This document shows positions 30,344 through 39,062 of a DNA stretch of 64,000 bases, in pieces; position 1 is the stretch's first letter; each line of letters starts with the position of its first letter. Below the pieces are notes generated by a model. The model saw only the letters and a program-made list of their open reading frames with translations, ran no database searches and had not been told where the DNA came from. The DNA is from a virus, in IMG/VR virus record IMGVR_UViG_3300025237_000001, positions 1 through 64,000 of that record; one strand, 5' to 3'. The position numbers were made by a program, and so were the translations under genes.

Positions 30344-32209
30344 ATGCTTACAGCTCATGAAATATTAGAGGAATATACTAAATGTCTAATGGACCCTTGT
30401 TACGCCATTACAGAATATTTACAAACGTTTGATAAAACCAAAGAAGGTTTTGTGCCGTTTAACCTATTCCCAAAACAAATAGAAATAGTACAAGCCTATC
30501 GAGACCATAGGTTTACAATGGTTACTAAACCAAGACAAGCTGGTGTATCTACAACAACTGCCGCTTATGCTGCAATTAAAGTGTTATTTGCTGACCCGAA
30601 TAACCCAGAAGCGATTCTAATTCTTGCAAACAAGCAAGATATGGCATTTGAATTCCTAGACAAGATTAAAGATTTTATTACTCAATTCCCAAGATGGGTA
30701 TGGGGTTCTGAATATTATGGAACACCAGAAAAAGAATCCAAAAGTATTTATTCAACCGAATCTAAGAAAGAACTTAAATTACCTAATGGTAGTAGAGTTA
30801 GAGCGGTTGCAACATCTAAAGATGCATTAAGGGGTTTCACACCTACTTGGCTTATTATGGATGAAGCAGCGTTTATTGATAATGGAGCTACCGTATTTGG
30901 TACTGCATTAACAGCGTTAGGTACGGGTGGTAGAGCATCTCTAGTTTCTACACCAAATGGTATGGATGAATTATACTACAAAACTTACGAACAAGCAAAA
31001 AGTGGTGATAATGATTTCTTTGTTGTTGAAATGAAATGGTATCAAGACCCTAGATATATTACAAATCAAGGTTCGTCAAAAACTCCAAAAGAACAAGATT
31101 TAATGTGGGTTCATGAAGAAGATGAAAATGATATTGTATATGAAGTTAGATACGCTCACGAAGGTGATAGTAAAGAATCTACAGACGCTATCCATGAACA
31201 TTACGAATCAATGATTCAAAAGGGTTATACACCTAGTTCAAGTTGGTACAGAAATATGTGTCGTGGTATGAACAACAATAAACGTATGATTGCTCAAGAG
31301 TTAGATGTATCATTCATCGGTTCTGGGGGTAACGTTATTGATGACAAATACATTATACAACAAGAAAAAAAGAACGTTCAGGAGCCTAAATGGATTGCTG
31401 GTGACGATAAAGATGAATGGATGTGGGAGAAACCTATTGAAGGGCATCAATATATACTTGCGAGTGACGTTGCCAGAGGTGACGGTGAAGATTCATCTAC
31501 CATCGTAGTTATCGATTTTACTACCATGACTCAAGTTATGGAATACAAGGGTAAATTACAATCTGATTTATTAGGATATGTTGTTGATAAGTACGCTAGA
31601 ATATACGATGCGCTTGTAGTAGTTGATATTACTGGGGGTATTGGTGTTGGAACTATTAACAAACTTATGGAATTAGGGACACCAAATTTATATCATGGTG
31701 AAACAACTAACAAACCTCTAGATAAATTAACGCACAAGATAACTTATTACACAAATGAAGGTAAATATCCAGGTTTCAATTGTGCTTCAGGTGTAAGAGC
31801 ACCAGTAGTTGCGCATATGGAAATGATGGTTAGAACAATGGGAATTACAATTCGTTCACGTAGAATGACTTCTGAAATGAAAACATTTGTATTTAAAAAT
31901 GGTAGACCTGACCATATGGATGGTTATCATGATGATTTACTAATGGCATTAGCATACGGATTATGGGTAGCTGAACATTCATTTAAGAAATTAAAAAACG
32001 CTAAAGAAAAAACGAAGGCTATGCTATCAGGTTGGTTGATGACCAATGCTGGTGATAGAACTCCTACTGAATATCAAGGGGATAACTTTGTTTCTAGAAA
32101 AGGAAGAAATAAAGAGTCTATTAAACGACCTAAATTCAGTTCACAAGTATCTAAGAACATGCAAGACCCAACAGGGAAATACATGTGGCTATTTAGTGGA
32201 ACCAAATAA
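30344..32209 (+). CDS. terL: terminase large subunit (gp17-like)
   Basis: The DNA-packaging motor: an ATPase plus headful nuclease. The ATPase motif KPRQAGVST lies at about residues 62-70 and Walker B LIMDEAA at about 170-176. The RNase H-like nuclease has its three acidic centres: ASDVARGDG (about 371-379), VVVDITGG (about 424-431) and HDDLLMALAYG (about 527-537). The length of 621 fits the T4 gp17 class. It works at the portal encoded immediately downstream. It is a unit of its own behind a terminator and a box. Confidence 0.93.
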   Translation: MLTAHEILEEYTKCLMDPCYAITEYLQTFDKTKEGFVPFNLFPKQIEIVQAYRDHRFTMVTKPRQAGVSTTTAAYAAIKVLFADPNNPEAILILANKQDMAFEFLDKIKDFITQFPRWVWGSEYYGTPEKESKSIYSTESKKELKLPNGSRVRAVATSKDALRGFTPTWLIMDEAAFIDNGATVFGTALTALGTGGRASLVSTPNGMDELYYKTYEQAKSGDNDFFVVEMKWYQDPRYITNQGSSKTPKEQDLMWVHEEDENDIVYEVRYAHEGDSKESTDAIHEHYESMIQKGYTPSSSWYRNMCRGMNNNKRMIAQELDVSFIGSGGNVIDDKYIIQQEKKNVQEPKWIAGDDKDEWMWEKPIEGHQYILASDVARGDGEDSSTIVVIDFTTMTQVMEYKGKLQSDLLGYVVDKYARIYDALVVVDITGGIGVGTINKLMELGTPNLYHGETTNKPLDKLTHKITYYTNEGKYPGFNCASGVRAPVVAHMEMMVRTMGITIRSRRMTSEMKTFVFKNGRPDHMDGYHDDLLMALAYGLWVAEHSFKKLKNAKEKTKAMLSGWLMTNAGDRTPTEYQGDNFVSRKGRNKESIKRPKFSSQVSKNMQDPTGKYMWLFSGTK

Positions 32210-32222
32210 AAAATAAACACTA

Positions 32223-32252
32223 TTGATTAATTTCAAATATTTAGTATAATAT
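32223..32252 (+). promoter_or_regulatory. weak promoter candidate for the portal gene
   Basis: TTG (32223-32225), a 19-nt spacer and TATAATAT (32245-32252), 15 nt before the portal ATG. The -7 box is imperfect. Confidence 0.3.
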
Positions 32253-32267
32253 AGTAAAGAAAAAATA

Positions 32268-34277
32268 ATGGCAAACAAAAATTTAACAGTATTTCAAAAA
32301 TTAGGAAATGTCTTCGGTAAAGATGGGTTAAACCCACATGTAAAAAAGACCAACAGATATAATCTAGGTAATGGTGAAATCATTAAAACGCAAGATAAAG
32401 AAGAATTTGCTGCGGCAAAGTTACAAGCGCAACAAAACAAATACCTATCAAATTTATGGAGTAAAGTTGATGGAGAATTATATCAACAAGCAATTCATTA
32501 TGAAACAACTAGAATTGGTTCATATTCGGATTTTGAAACAATGGAATTTTATCCTGAAATATCTGCAACGTTGGATATATTCATGGAAGAATCCACGACT
32601 CCAAACGATAAGGGTGATATTATAAACGTTTACTCTGGTAGTAAGCGTGTAAAAAGAATACTTGAAGATTTATTTATAAATAGATTGGATATTCACACCT
32701 CACTACCAATGTGGACTAGAAACCTTTGTAAGTACGGGGATAACTTCGTGCAATTAAACATTGACCAAACTGCTGGTATTATTGGGGCAAGGCAATTACC
32801 TAACTTCGAAATAGAACGTAGAGAAAATGACATTCAAGGTGTTATCTCTCAATCTCAATTAGAAGGTGTAAATGCTGATGAAAAGAAAAACAAAACAAAA
32901 TTCTTTTGGAAGGGTAGGGATATTACTTTCAACTCGTGGCAAATTGCTCACTTTAGATTACTTGGTGATGATAGAAAATTACCTTACGGTACTTCATTCT
33001 TAGAAAAAGCTAGACGTATTTGGAAACAATTAATCTTAGCTGAAGATGCGATGTTGGTGTATCGTGTAACGAGAGCACCTGAAAGAAGGGTTTACAAAAT
33101 ATTCGTTGGTAACATTGATAACGAAGATGTTGGTGCTTACGTAGATGAAATTGCTAATAGATTTAAACGTGCCCCATTAATTGACCCACAAACTGGTCAA
33201 ATGGATTTAAGATATAACCAATTGGGTATTGACCAAGATATTTTCGTTCCAACTAGGAGTGAAGATGCGGCAACACCTATTGATACACTTCCAGGTGCTC
33301 AAAACTTGGACCAAATTGCAGATATTGAATACTTACAAAGAAAGTTATTTACTGCACTTAGGGTTCCTAAGACTTTCTTAGGATTTGAAGAGCCAACTGG
33401 TGAGGGTAAAAACCTTGCATTACAAGACATTAGGTTCTCAAGAACTATTAATAGAATACAACAAGCTGTTTTACATGAATTAAACAAAGTTGCGATTATT
33501 CATTTATACCTTTTAGGTTTCCATGATGACATCGATAACTTTACACTTACACTTAACAATCCCTCAACACAAGCAGAGATGCTTAAGATTGAACATACAG
33601 CCGCTAAAGTAACACTTTATAAAGATGCGGTTTCTGATGCTGGTAACGGATTTGGTGCTATGTCAATGACTAGAGCTAAAAGAGAAATCTTAGGTTGGAG
33701 TGATGATGAAATCAAGCAAGATATGCTTGAACAAAGAATTGAGAAAGCTGCGGCTGCTGAATTAGAGAATACTCAAAACGTAATTAAAAATACGGGAGTG
33801 TTTGACCAAGTGGATAGGGTGTATGGAGATATGGACCTTGCGAAAATCGGTGGAGTTGTTGATGAAGAAGGTGGTGACGGTGCCCCATCTGAAGGTGGTG
33901 GTGGCGGTGGAGGCTTCGGTGGAGGTTTTGACGCACCAGATTTAGAGTTAGGTGATGAAGATTTAGACGCTGAAGATGAAGATTTAGGTGGTGATTTAGG
34001 AGATGATGATTTAGGTGGTGATTTAGGAGATGAAGGTTTTGGTGATGAACCAACTACGGATGAATCTAGAAACAAATCTGGTAAACTACTTAAAGAAAAC
34101 ATGAGACAGAAACCTAGTGATATATCAACTAAAAAATACCTTAACATGTTAGACAATAGCATTAAAAAAGAAGATATTATTAACGATAGTGTTACTAAGA
34201 TTTACGATAAATCAGTTAAGTTTAATGATGAATTAAATGATATGATTAGTGAAATCGATAATAAGTTAGGAGAATAA
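32268..34277 (+). CDS. portal protein (gp20-like)
   Basis: A 669-residue T4-type portal vertex protein. The family-like core contains YSDFETMEFYPEISATLDIFMEES style sequence (about residues 85-108), WKQLILAEDAMLVYRVTRAPERRVYKI (about 245-272) and LRVPKTFLGFEEPTGEGKNLA (about 365-385). The C-terminal 130 residues carry a Gly-rich and very acidic low-complexity extension with a 27-bp DNA repeat, not typical of T4 gp20. It forms the dodecameric DNA channel and binds the terminase and neck. Confidence 0.92.
   Translation: MANKNLTVFQKLGNVFGKDGLNPHVKKTNRYNLGNGEIIKTQDKEEFAAAKLQAQQNKYLSNLWSKVDGELYQQAIHYETTRIGSYSDFETMEFYPEISATLDIFMEESTTPNDKGDIINVYSGSKRVKRILEDLFINRLDIHTSLPMWTRNLCKYGDNFVQLNIDQTAGIIGARQLPNFEIERRENDIQGVISQSQLEGVNADEKKNKTKFFWKGRDITFNSWQIAHFRLLGDDRKLPYGTSFLEKARRIWKQLILAEDAMLVYRVTRAPERRVYKIFVGNIDNEDVGAYVDEIANRFKRAPLIDPQTGQMDLRYNQLGIDQDIFVPTRSEDAATPIDTLPGAQNLDQIADIEYLQRKLFTALRVPKTFLGFEEPTGEGKNLALQDIRFSRTINRIQQAVLHELNKVAIIHLYLLGFHDDIDNFTLTLNNPSTQAEMLKIEHTAAKVTLYKDAVSDAGNGFGAMSMTRAKREILGWSDDEIKQDMLEQRIEKAAAAELENTQNVIKNTGVFDQVDRVYGDMDLAKIGGVVDEEGGDGAPSEGGGGGGGFGGGFDAPDLELGDEDLDAEDEDLGGDLGDDDLGGDLGDEGFGDEPTTDESRNKSGKLLKENMRQKPSDISTKKYLNMLDNSIKKEDIINDSVTKIYDKSVKFNDELNDMISEIDNKLGE
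33981..34034 (+). repeat. 27-bp direct tandem repeat in the portal gene
   Basis: Two copies of a 27-bp unit starting GATTTAGGTGGTGATTTAGG, differing only at the last base, encode DLGGDLGDD/E in the acidic tail. Confidence 0.85.
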
Positions 34278-34301
34278 GGGTTTTTAATGAAACCTGAAAC
34301 A

Positions 34302-34309
34302 TATTTATT
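34302..34309 (+). promoter_or_regulatory. TATTTAT(A/T) box
   Basis: TATTTATT followed by an A-rich leader lies 12 nt before the ATG at 34322. Confidence 0.45.
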
Positions 34310-34321
34310 AAAAAAAGAACA

Positions 34322-35101
34322 ATGCAAAATTTTGGACAGATAAACGAAACCTTTAAAAATATTTTAGTAGATAGTATCATTACTAAAGACGAAAAAGGTA
34401 AAAAGGTATTTAAGAGTTATGTTAAAGCTCTTAAAGAGAATTCTACTTTAAGAACTCAATACGATATATTTAGTAAATTAGAAAATAAAGTTAACGAAGA
34501 AAATGAAGGTGAACGTAATGAAATGTTCATTACAGAATGCATTTCATTATTAGAAAATGTTGGTAGCGATACAGTAGATAAGGTTAACAATAAATTAGTT
34601 AAACACTTAACCAAAAACGGGTATGAGTTATACGCTGGTGACTATGAGTTAAAATCATTACACGAGCATATTACCAATGCCGCATACTTGGAAAGAAATA
34701 CTAAAAACGTTAACACTGTTATTGAATCTAAATTATTTCTTAAAAATTATTCAAAAGTACTTGTTGAATCTGAAGATATTGAAGTTGAACCTTATTCTAA
34801 TAAAATGTTAATTCCTTTATTAGAAAGAAAATTCAATGACAAATACGCAAACATCTCTGAACTTGAAAAGAAAGTGATTAGATTAAGTATTAATAGCACT
34901 GATGAGGCGAAAGAAGAATTATACAACGGCACGATTCGTGAATGCATAGATTTAGTAGATTCTCAGTTAACTGAGTGTACTATTGAGCAAAAGAATACTC
35001 TATTGCAAGTAAAAGATAAATTATTAAGAAGTAAATTCAGCACAGATGGTTTTACATCTGAAATGAGTAAAATTAGTTACCTAAAAACAACATTAAATTA
35101 A
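34322..35101 (+). CDS. probable prohead-core protein, 259 aa
   Basis: A helical, charged protein with I-N-E-T at residues 7-10, matching the maturation-type tag. It occupies the position of the T4 prohead-core genes (67/68) between portal and protease. Several charged helices suggest a core or scaffold component. No direct homology can be claimed. Confidence 0.5.
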   Translation: MQNFGQINETFKNILVDSIITKDEKGKKVFKSYVKALKENSTLRTQYDIFSKLENKVNEENEGERNEMFITECISLLENVGSDTVDKVNNKLVKHLTKNGYELYAGDYELKSLHEHITNAAYLERNTKNVNTVIESKLFLKNYSKVLVESEDIEVEPYSNKMLIPLLERKFNDKYANISELEKKVIRLSINSTDEAKEELYNGTIRECIDLVDSQLTECTIEQKNTLLQVKDKLLRSKFSTDGFTSEMSKISYLKTTLN

Positions 35102-35102
35102 T

Positions 35103-35396
35103 ATGATGGCATTGTTACCTTTATCTCTTGAGTTAGTCGAATGGTTAATTCAACAAGCACCAGTGGTGGTTGTTATGGGAGCTGCAATATTCTGGTTAGC
35201 GAAGAAGTTAACCAAATCGGAAGAAGATAAGGATTCCTTGGCGAAAGATGTAATTAAGTTAACAACGCTTTGGGAAGAAAAGAGTGATAAGATTGAAGAA
35301 CGGAATGAGGAACAACGTATGAGGGATGATAAAGTGGATGATAAAATAATAGAATTACTTCATGATATTAAAATACTAGTTAGCAATAAAAGATGA
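35103..35396 (+). CDS. single-span membrane protein with coiled coil, 97 aa
   Basis: One membrane segment (about residues 18-36, VVVVMGAAIFWLA) is followed by a highly charged coiled-coil tail (SEEDKDSLAK ... EERNEEQRMRDD). The layout resembles small holin-like phage proteins, or a spanin-like anchor. It overlaps the cupin gene by 4 nt. Lysis function is unproven, and no endolysin is seen nearby. Confidence 0.45.
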   Translation: MMALLPLSLELVEWLIQQAPVVVVMGAAIFWLAKKLTKSEEDKDSLAKDVIKLTTLWEEKSDKIEERNEEQRMRDDKVDDKIIELLHDIKILVSNKR

Positions 35397-35893
35397 AAAA
35401 TTTAATGAACCTGTTTTTCCCAGAAAAAAATGATAACTATTCTAAAGCTAAGTCTGGGCTTAGTAACATCAAAAAGAAATTTGATGGTTTTGCACTTTCT
35501 TTTCCTGACATAACTCCAGATGAAATTATGTTTGTTAAAGAGAAATGGGAAACCCTACCAAAATCCATATCTAAAGGTGTTAAGATAATGGCACTTAAAT
35601 TTAGAGATGATTGTAAGTGTTTACTTACATCGTATGATTCAAACTCTTATATTAGACCACATAGACATACAGAAGAGTATGAACATGGTGTGATACTTAA
35701 AGGTCAACTTATTGACAAGTTTAGAAACATATCTTATAAAGTTGGTGATACATATGTAATCGAGCCAAATAAAATTCATTATTTATCTTCTAGTATTGAT
35801 GGATGTCTCGTATATTCTCAATTAAGTCAGAATAAAATACACGAGTTAGAACCACTTCCAAAAAATTTACTTTCAAAACTAGAAATGGTGTAA
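35393..35893 (+). CDS. cupin-fold protein, 166 aa
   Basis: The cupin motifs are visible. Motif 1 is IRPHRHTEEYEHGVILKG (about residues 83-100), with two histidines and a glutamate as metal ligands, and motif 2 is VGDTYVIEPNKIHYLSS (about 115-131). Such small cupins bind metals or sugars; the substrate is unknown. It is an accessory gene inserted within the head module. Confidence 0.7.
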   Translation: MKNLMNLFFPEKNDNYSKAKSGLSNIKKKFDGFALSFPDITPDEIMFVKEKWETLPKSISKGVKIMALKFRDDCKCLLTSYDSNSYIRPHRHTEEYEHGVILKGQLIDKFRNISYKVGDTYVIEPNKIHYLSSSIDGCLVYSQLSQNKIHELEPLPKNLLSKLEMV

Positions 35894-35953
35894 ATCCACT
35901 GTTTATAGGTGGTCAATTTATAAGAAACCTGGTTTTCAGGGTCATTAGAGGGG

Positions 35954-35983
35954 TTGACTAATTTTATATTTTACGTATATTTG
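35954..35983 (+). promoter_or_regulatory. Bacteroidetes-type promoter, near-leaderless
   Basis: TTG (35954-35956), a 19-nt spacer and TATATTTG (35976-35983), a perfect match. The ATG at 35988 is only 4 nt further on, so the mRNA would be nearly or fully leaderless. Confidence 0.65.
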
Positions 35984-35987
35984 TAAT

Positions 35988-36455
35988 ATGAAATATAACA
36001 GAGGAACCGAATTAGAAATAGATATAAATGATAACTTAAACGTAGTTTTTGGGACAATAGATAAGCATACACCAAAGACTGTATACATAAGGATTAGTGG
36101 TTGGGGAAACCCAATAGACTATGACGATGAAAATGATTATAGTTCAATCATACGAAAATATGATAAGCGTATTAAGACTTACTTATACAAGAACTCAAAC
36201 TTAGATATACTAAATAATATTAGTATGGTTGATATGGATATGCGGGAGTCTGGTATAGCCCAAAACAAATCTAGTTTCATGTCATGTGAGATAACACTAT
36301 TTCAAAAGAATCTTCAGCTATTAACTGACGATTCTTTAAACAACGAACTAATAAAACTATCCAAACATATCTGCGATGAGATTATCAATCGAGATATTTA
36401 TTTCAATTTTTTTAAGAAAAAAACCAACGCTAAAAAAGAATTAACTGAAGCCTAA
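35988..36455 (+). CDS. hypothetical protein, 155 aa
   Basis: A soluble protein with a strand-rich first half and helical second half. It is flanked by its own host-like promoter and terminator, making it an independent (probably early) unit inside the late head module. That is an unusual position and suggests later insertion. The function is unknown. Confidence 0.5.
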   Translation: MKYNRGTELEIDINDNLNVVFGTIDKHTPKTVYIRISGWGNPIDYDDENDYSSIIRKYDKRIKTYLYKNSNLDILNNISMVDMDMRESGIAQNKSSFMSCEITLFQKNLQLLTDDSLNNELIKLSKHICDEIINRDIYFNFFKKKTNAKKELTEA

Positions 36456-36476
36456 TCGTAATGATTAGGCTTTTTT
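36450..36476 (+). terminator. rho-independent terminator
   Basis: GCCTAATC and GATTAGGC form an 8-bp stem followed by T6. The stem includes the stop codon of the preceding gene. Confidence 0.85.
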
Positions 36477-36489
36477 GTGTTTATTCGCA

Positions 36490-36497
36490 TATTTATT
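36490..36497 (+). promoter_or_regulatory. TATTTAT(A/T) box before the protease
   Basis: TATTTATT lies between the terminator and the protease ATG at 36511. Confidence 0.5.
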
Positions 36498-36510
36498 GAA
36501 AAAGGTATTT

Positions 36511-37200
36511 ATGAACGAATTTAAAGTTATAAGAGGTGGTAGAGCTGGAACTGGATTATTAATTGAAGGTGATGCTGGTTTTATCGAACCAAATGATATT
36601 AGGAACAAGCCATTTGTTACTGAAGCTGCTAAGATAGGCAAAGGTACTGTAATGATTGAACCATTAATCCTATTCGTTGTGTTACAAAAATTTGGTGTAG
36701 AGAACAAGAACGGTAGAATCTATCCAGAACACATTTTAAAAAGAGAAGCTGTTAATTATCAAGAGTTAATTAACAATAGGTCAGCAGTTGGGGAAAGTGA
36801 CCACCCTGAATCATCAGTTATTTCAAACAGTAGAGTTTCACATGAAATCAAAAAGATTTGGTGGGAAGGTCGCACGCTTGTTGGTGAAATAGAAATCATT
36901 ATGTCTCCAGGTTTTATTAATCAAGGAATCATATCTTGTGAGGGTGATAACATTGCAAACATGTTAAGAAAAGGAATACGTGTGGGAGTATCTTCAAGAG
37001 GTGTTGGTTCACTGGATGAAATTGCTGGTAAATTATTAGTGCAAGAAGATTTTGAATTAATATGTTGGGATATCGTTACGAGTCCTAGTACTCCAGGTTC
37101 TTATATGTTCAATAGTAAGTCTGAGGCACAACCATTTATGGAGTCTGAGATAAAGGGGAAAGACCTATTAATCGACAATTTAAATAAATTTTTATTATAA
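36511..37200 (+). CDS. prohead core protease (gp21-like)
   Basis: A 229-residue serine protease of the T4 gp21/herpesvirus assemblin-like class. It contains NGRIYPEHIL, the catalytic His region VGESDHPESS (about residues 92-101) and the catalytic Ser region RVGVSSRGVGSL (about 155-166). It matures the capsid by cleaving scaffold, core and capsid proteins, usually after a glutamate in [I/L]-x-E sites. The ATG at 36511 is preferred to an earlier one that overlaps the terminator. Its products here probably include the LNE site of the capsid protein. Confidence 0.9.
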   Translation: MNEFKVIRGGRAGTGLLIEGDAGFIEPNDIRNKPFVTEAAKIGKGTVMIEPLILFVVLQKFGVENKNGRIYPEHILKREAVNYQELINNRSAVGESDHPESSVISNSRVSHEIKKIWWEGRTLVGEIEIIMSPGFINQGIISCEGDNIANMLRKGIRVGVSSRGVGSLDEIAGKLLVQEDFELICWDIVTSPSTPGSYMFNSKSEAQPFMESEIKGKDLLIDNLNKFLL

Positions 37201-37268
37201 TAAAATAGATAATTTAATAAAATTAAGTTTTTTTTTACCTAAAACGGGTGTTTTAGGAAAATAAACTA

Positions 37269-37276
37269 TATTTATT
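37269..37276 (+). promoter_or_regulatory. TATTTAT(A/T) box before the scaffold gene
   Basis: TATTTATT at the start of a 58-nt leader. A hairpin (CCTAAAAC/GTTTTAGG, 37237-37257) lies just upstream without a T-run. Confidence 0.45.
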
Positions 37277-37334
37277 AAGTAACTGGTACGATTTTATATT
37301 GTGCCTAATCACAAAAACTTTAAAACAAAGACAA

Positions 37335-39032
37335 ATGAAAGACGAAAAAAAGTCTATTATAGAAGAAGCACTAGCGGAATTTAACCTTATCGAGGAAACA
37401 TTAAATTCGAATGCTAAAGAAATACTTCGTTCCGTAGCGAAAGAAGAAATTACTAGCACGCTAAACGAGTCCTTGAATGAGGATGAGTATGATATTGAAG
37501 ATATCGAAGACGTTGACACTGATACAGATGTTGACGCATTACCAATAGATGACGCACCAGATGCAGCACCAGAAATGGGAGCTGAAATGGGTCCAGAACC
37601 AGAAATGGGAATGGAACCTGATTTAGGTGGTTCTGAAGAACTTGGATTAGATGACATGGGAATGGACGCTGGAGAAGAAGGACTAGAAATAGAACTTGGA
37701 GCAGAAGAAGGTAGCGAAGACTACGGATTGGACATGACTGGAGCATCAGACGAGGAAGTTATATCAGTTTACAAGAAATTGCAAGGTGAAGACGAAATAG
37801 AAGTAGTATCATCAGAAGAAGTAATAATTAAAGACCCAGTATCGGGAGCAGAGTACAACGTCAAAATGGGCGGTGGTAGTATGCTAGACCAAGGGGAAAT
37901 GGACGCAGAAGGTGGACTAGGAGCAGAAATGGGACTAGACGCTGAACCAGAAATGGGACCAGAAATGGGTGCGGAACTTGGACCAGAGGTTGAAGCTGAA
38001 CCAGCAATGGATACAGAAGTAGACGCTGAACCAGCACCAGATTTTGGTGGAGGTGAAGAAGAAACTGAAGTTGCACCAGAAGGTGGAGAAGCAGAAGAAA
38101 CTGAGGAAGAAGAAGATGAAATAGGTGAAGCAGTTGTTTATGAAATTGAATTATCGGAAGATGATGAAATTGTAGAAGGTTTAGAAAATGACCTTAAGAT
38201 AAACAAAGATAGCAAAATTGGTGCTACCGCAGACGGTAAGCCAAGAACTGCTACTAGTGATGTTGAAAAAAACATGACTGGCGATTTAGCTACTGGCGAT
38301 ATCGAAGGACAAAAAGCTCCAAATGATTCTGATTCAGGTGATAATCTTACAGGTGGATTTGACGATGATGCTCAAAACGGAAGTGGCGACAATCATGCGG
38401 CTCACATCATGGAAGATGCTGAAGTAGTTGATGAAAACGAAAACATTGATGAAACGGTAGAAGTTGTGGACGAAGAAGAAGTTGTAGAAGGAGAAGATGC
38501 TATTGACGAAAAGATTTCAACCAACGGTGCTCGTGAGAGACAAGCTGGTGGAGATTTAACTAAAATTAAAGGTCCAGGGGCAAGGCAAACTGCTAAGAAC
38601 CTAGGTCACACAGTTGAAAGCGTATCTAAAAAATACAACACTTTATTAAAAGAAGCGAAAGCTCTTAAAGTTGAGAACGTAGCGTTCAAATCATCTTTAA
38701 AAGATTTTAAAAGAACCATGACTGAGACAGCGATATTTAATATCAACCTAACTCACGCTACTAAATTATTCTTAGAACACTCTACTACTATTGGAGAGAA
38801 GAAAGATATTTTAACTAGATTTGATGAAGAGGTTAGTACAATCGAAGAGTCTAAAAAACTTTACAAACGAATCAATTCTGAATTAGGAAATCAAAAACCT
38901 CTTGCTGAATCGATTGAAAATAAATTAATGTCTGAGCAAACATCAGGTCAATCAACTCAAATTAACGAGACGGTTGCTTATGTAGACCCAGCACAAAAAA
39001 GAGTTCTTGATTTAATCAATAGAACTAAATAA
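37335..39032 (+). CDS. prohead scaffold/core protein (gp22-like)
   Basis: A highly acidic 565-residue protein between the protease and capsid genes, the position of T4 gp22. Residues about 60-260 are low-complexity repeats of Glu/Met/Gly/Pro (PEMG, AEMG). The C-terminal third is helical and charged, as in scaffold cores, and ends KRVLDLINRTK. Several I/L-x-E sites (LAEF, LNES, LAES, INET) would allow degradation by the prohead protease. It is much longer than T4 gp22 (269 residues). The ATG at 37335 avoids a longer frame lacking support. Confidence 0.8.
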   Translation: MKDEKKSIIEEALAEFNLIEETLNSNAKEILRSVAKEEITSTLNESLNEDEYDIEDIEDVDTDTDVDALPIDDAPDAAPEMGAEMGPEPEMGMEPDLGGSEELGLDDMGMDAGEEGLEIELGAEEGSEDYGLDMTGASDEEVISVYKKLQGEDEIEVVSSEEVIIKDPVSGAEYNVKMGGGSMLDQGEMDAEGGLGAEMGLDAEPEMGPEMGAELGPEVEAEPAMDTEVDAEPAPDFGGGEEETEVAPEGGEAEETEEEEDEIGEAVVYEIELSEDDEIVEGLENDLKINKDSKIGATADGKPRTATSDVEKNMTGDLATGDIEGQKAPNDSDSGDNLTGGFDDDAQNGSGDNHAAHIMEDAEVVDENENIDETVEVVDEEEVVEGEDAIDEKISTNGARERQAGGDLTKIKGPGARQTAKNLGHTVESVSKKYNTLLKEAKALKVENVAFKSSLKDFKRTMTETAIFNINLTHATKLFLEHSTTIGEKKDILTRFDEEVSTIEESKKLYKRINSELGNQKPLAESIENKLMSEQTSGQSTQINETVAYVDPAQKRVLDLINRTK

Positions 39033-39062
39033 AATTAAAAATTAAAATTAAATTATATTATT

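Noticed and set aside
30344-32209. Intein or intron in the terminase gene
   Set aside because: The length and order of motifs are standard for the T4 class; no splice-type motifs seen.
35103-35396. Confident holin call
   Set aside because: One membrane segment and charged tail are compatible, but no endolysin or spanin lies nearby.
37237-37257. Terminator upstream of the scaffold gene
   Set aside because: The CCTAAAAC/GTTTTAGG hairpin is followed by A-rich, not T-rich, sequence on both strands.
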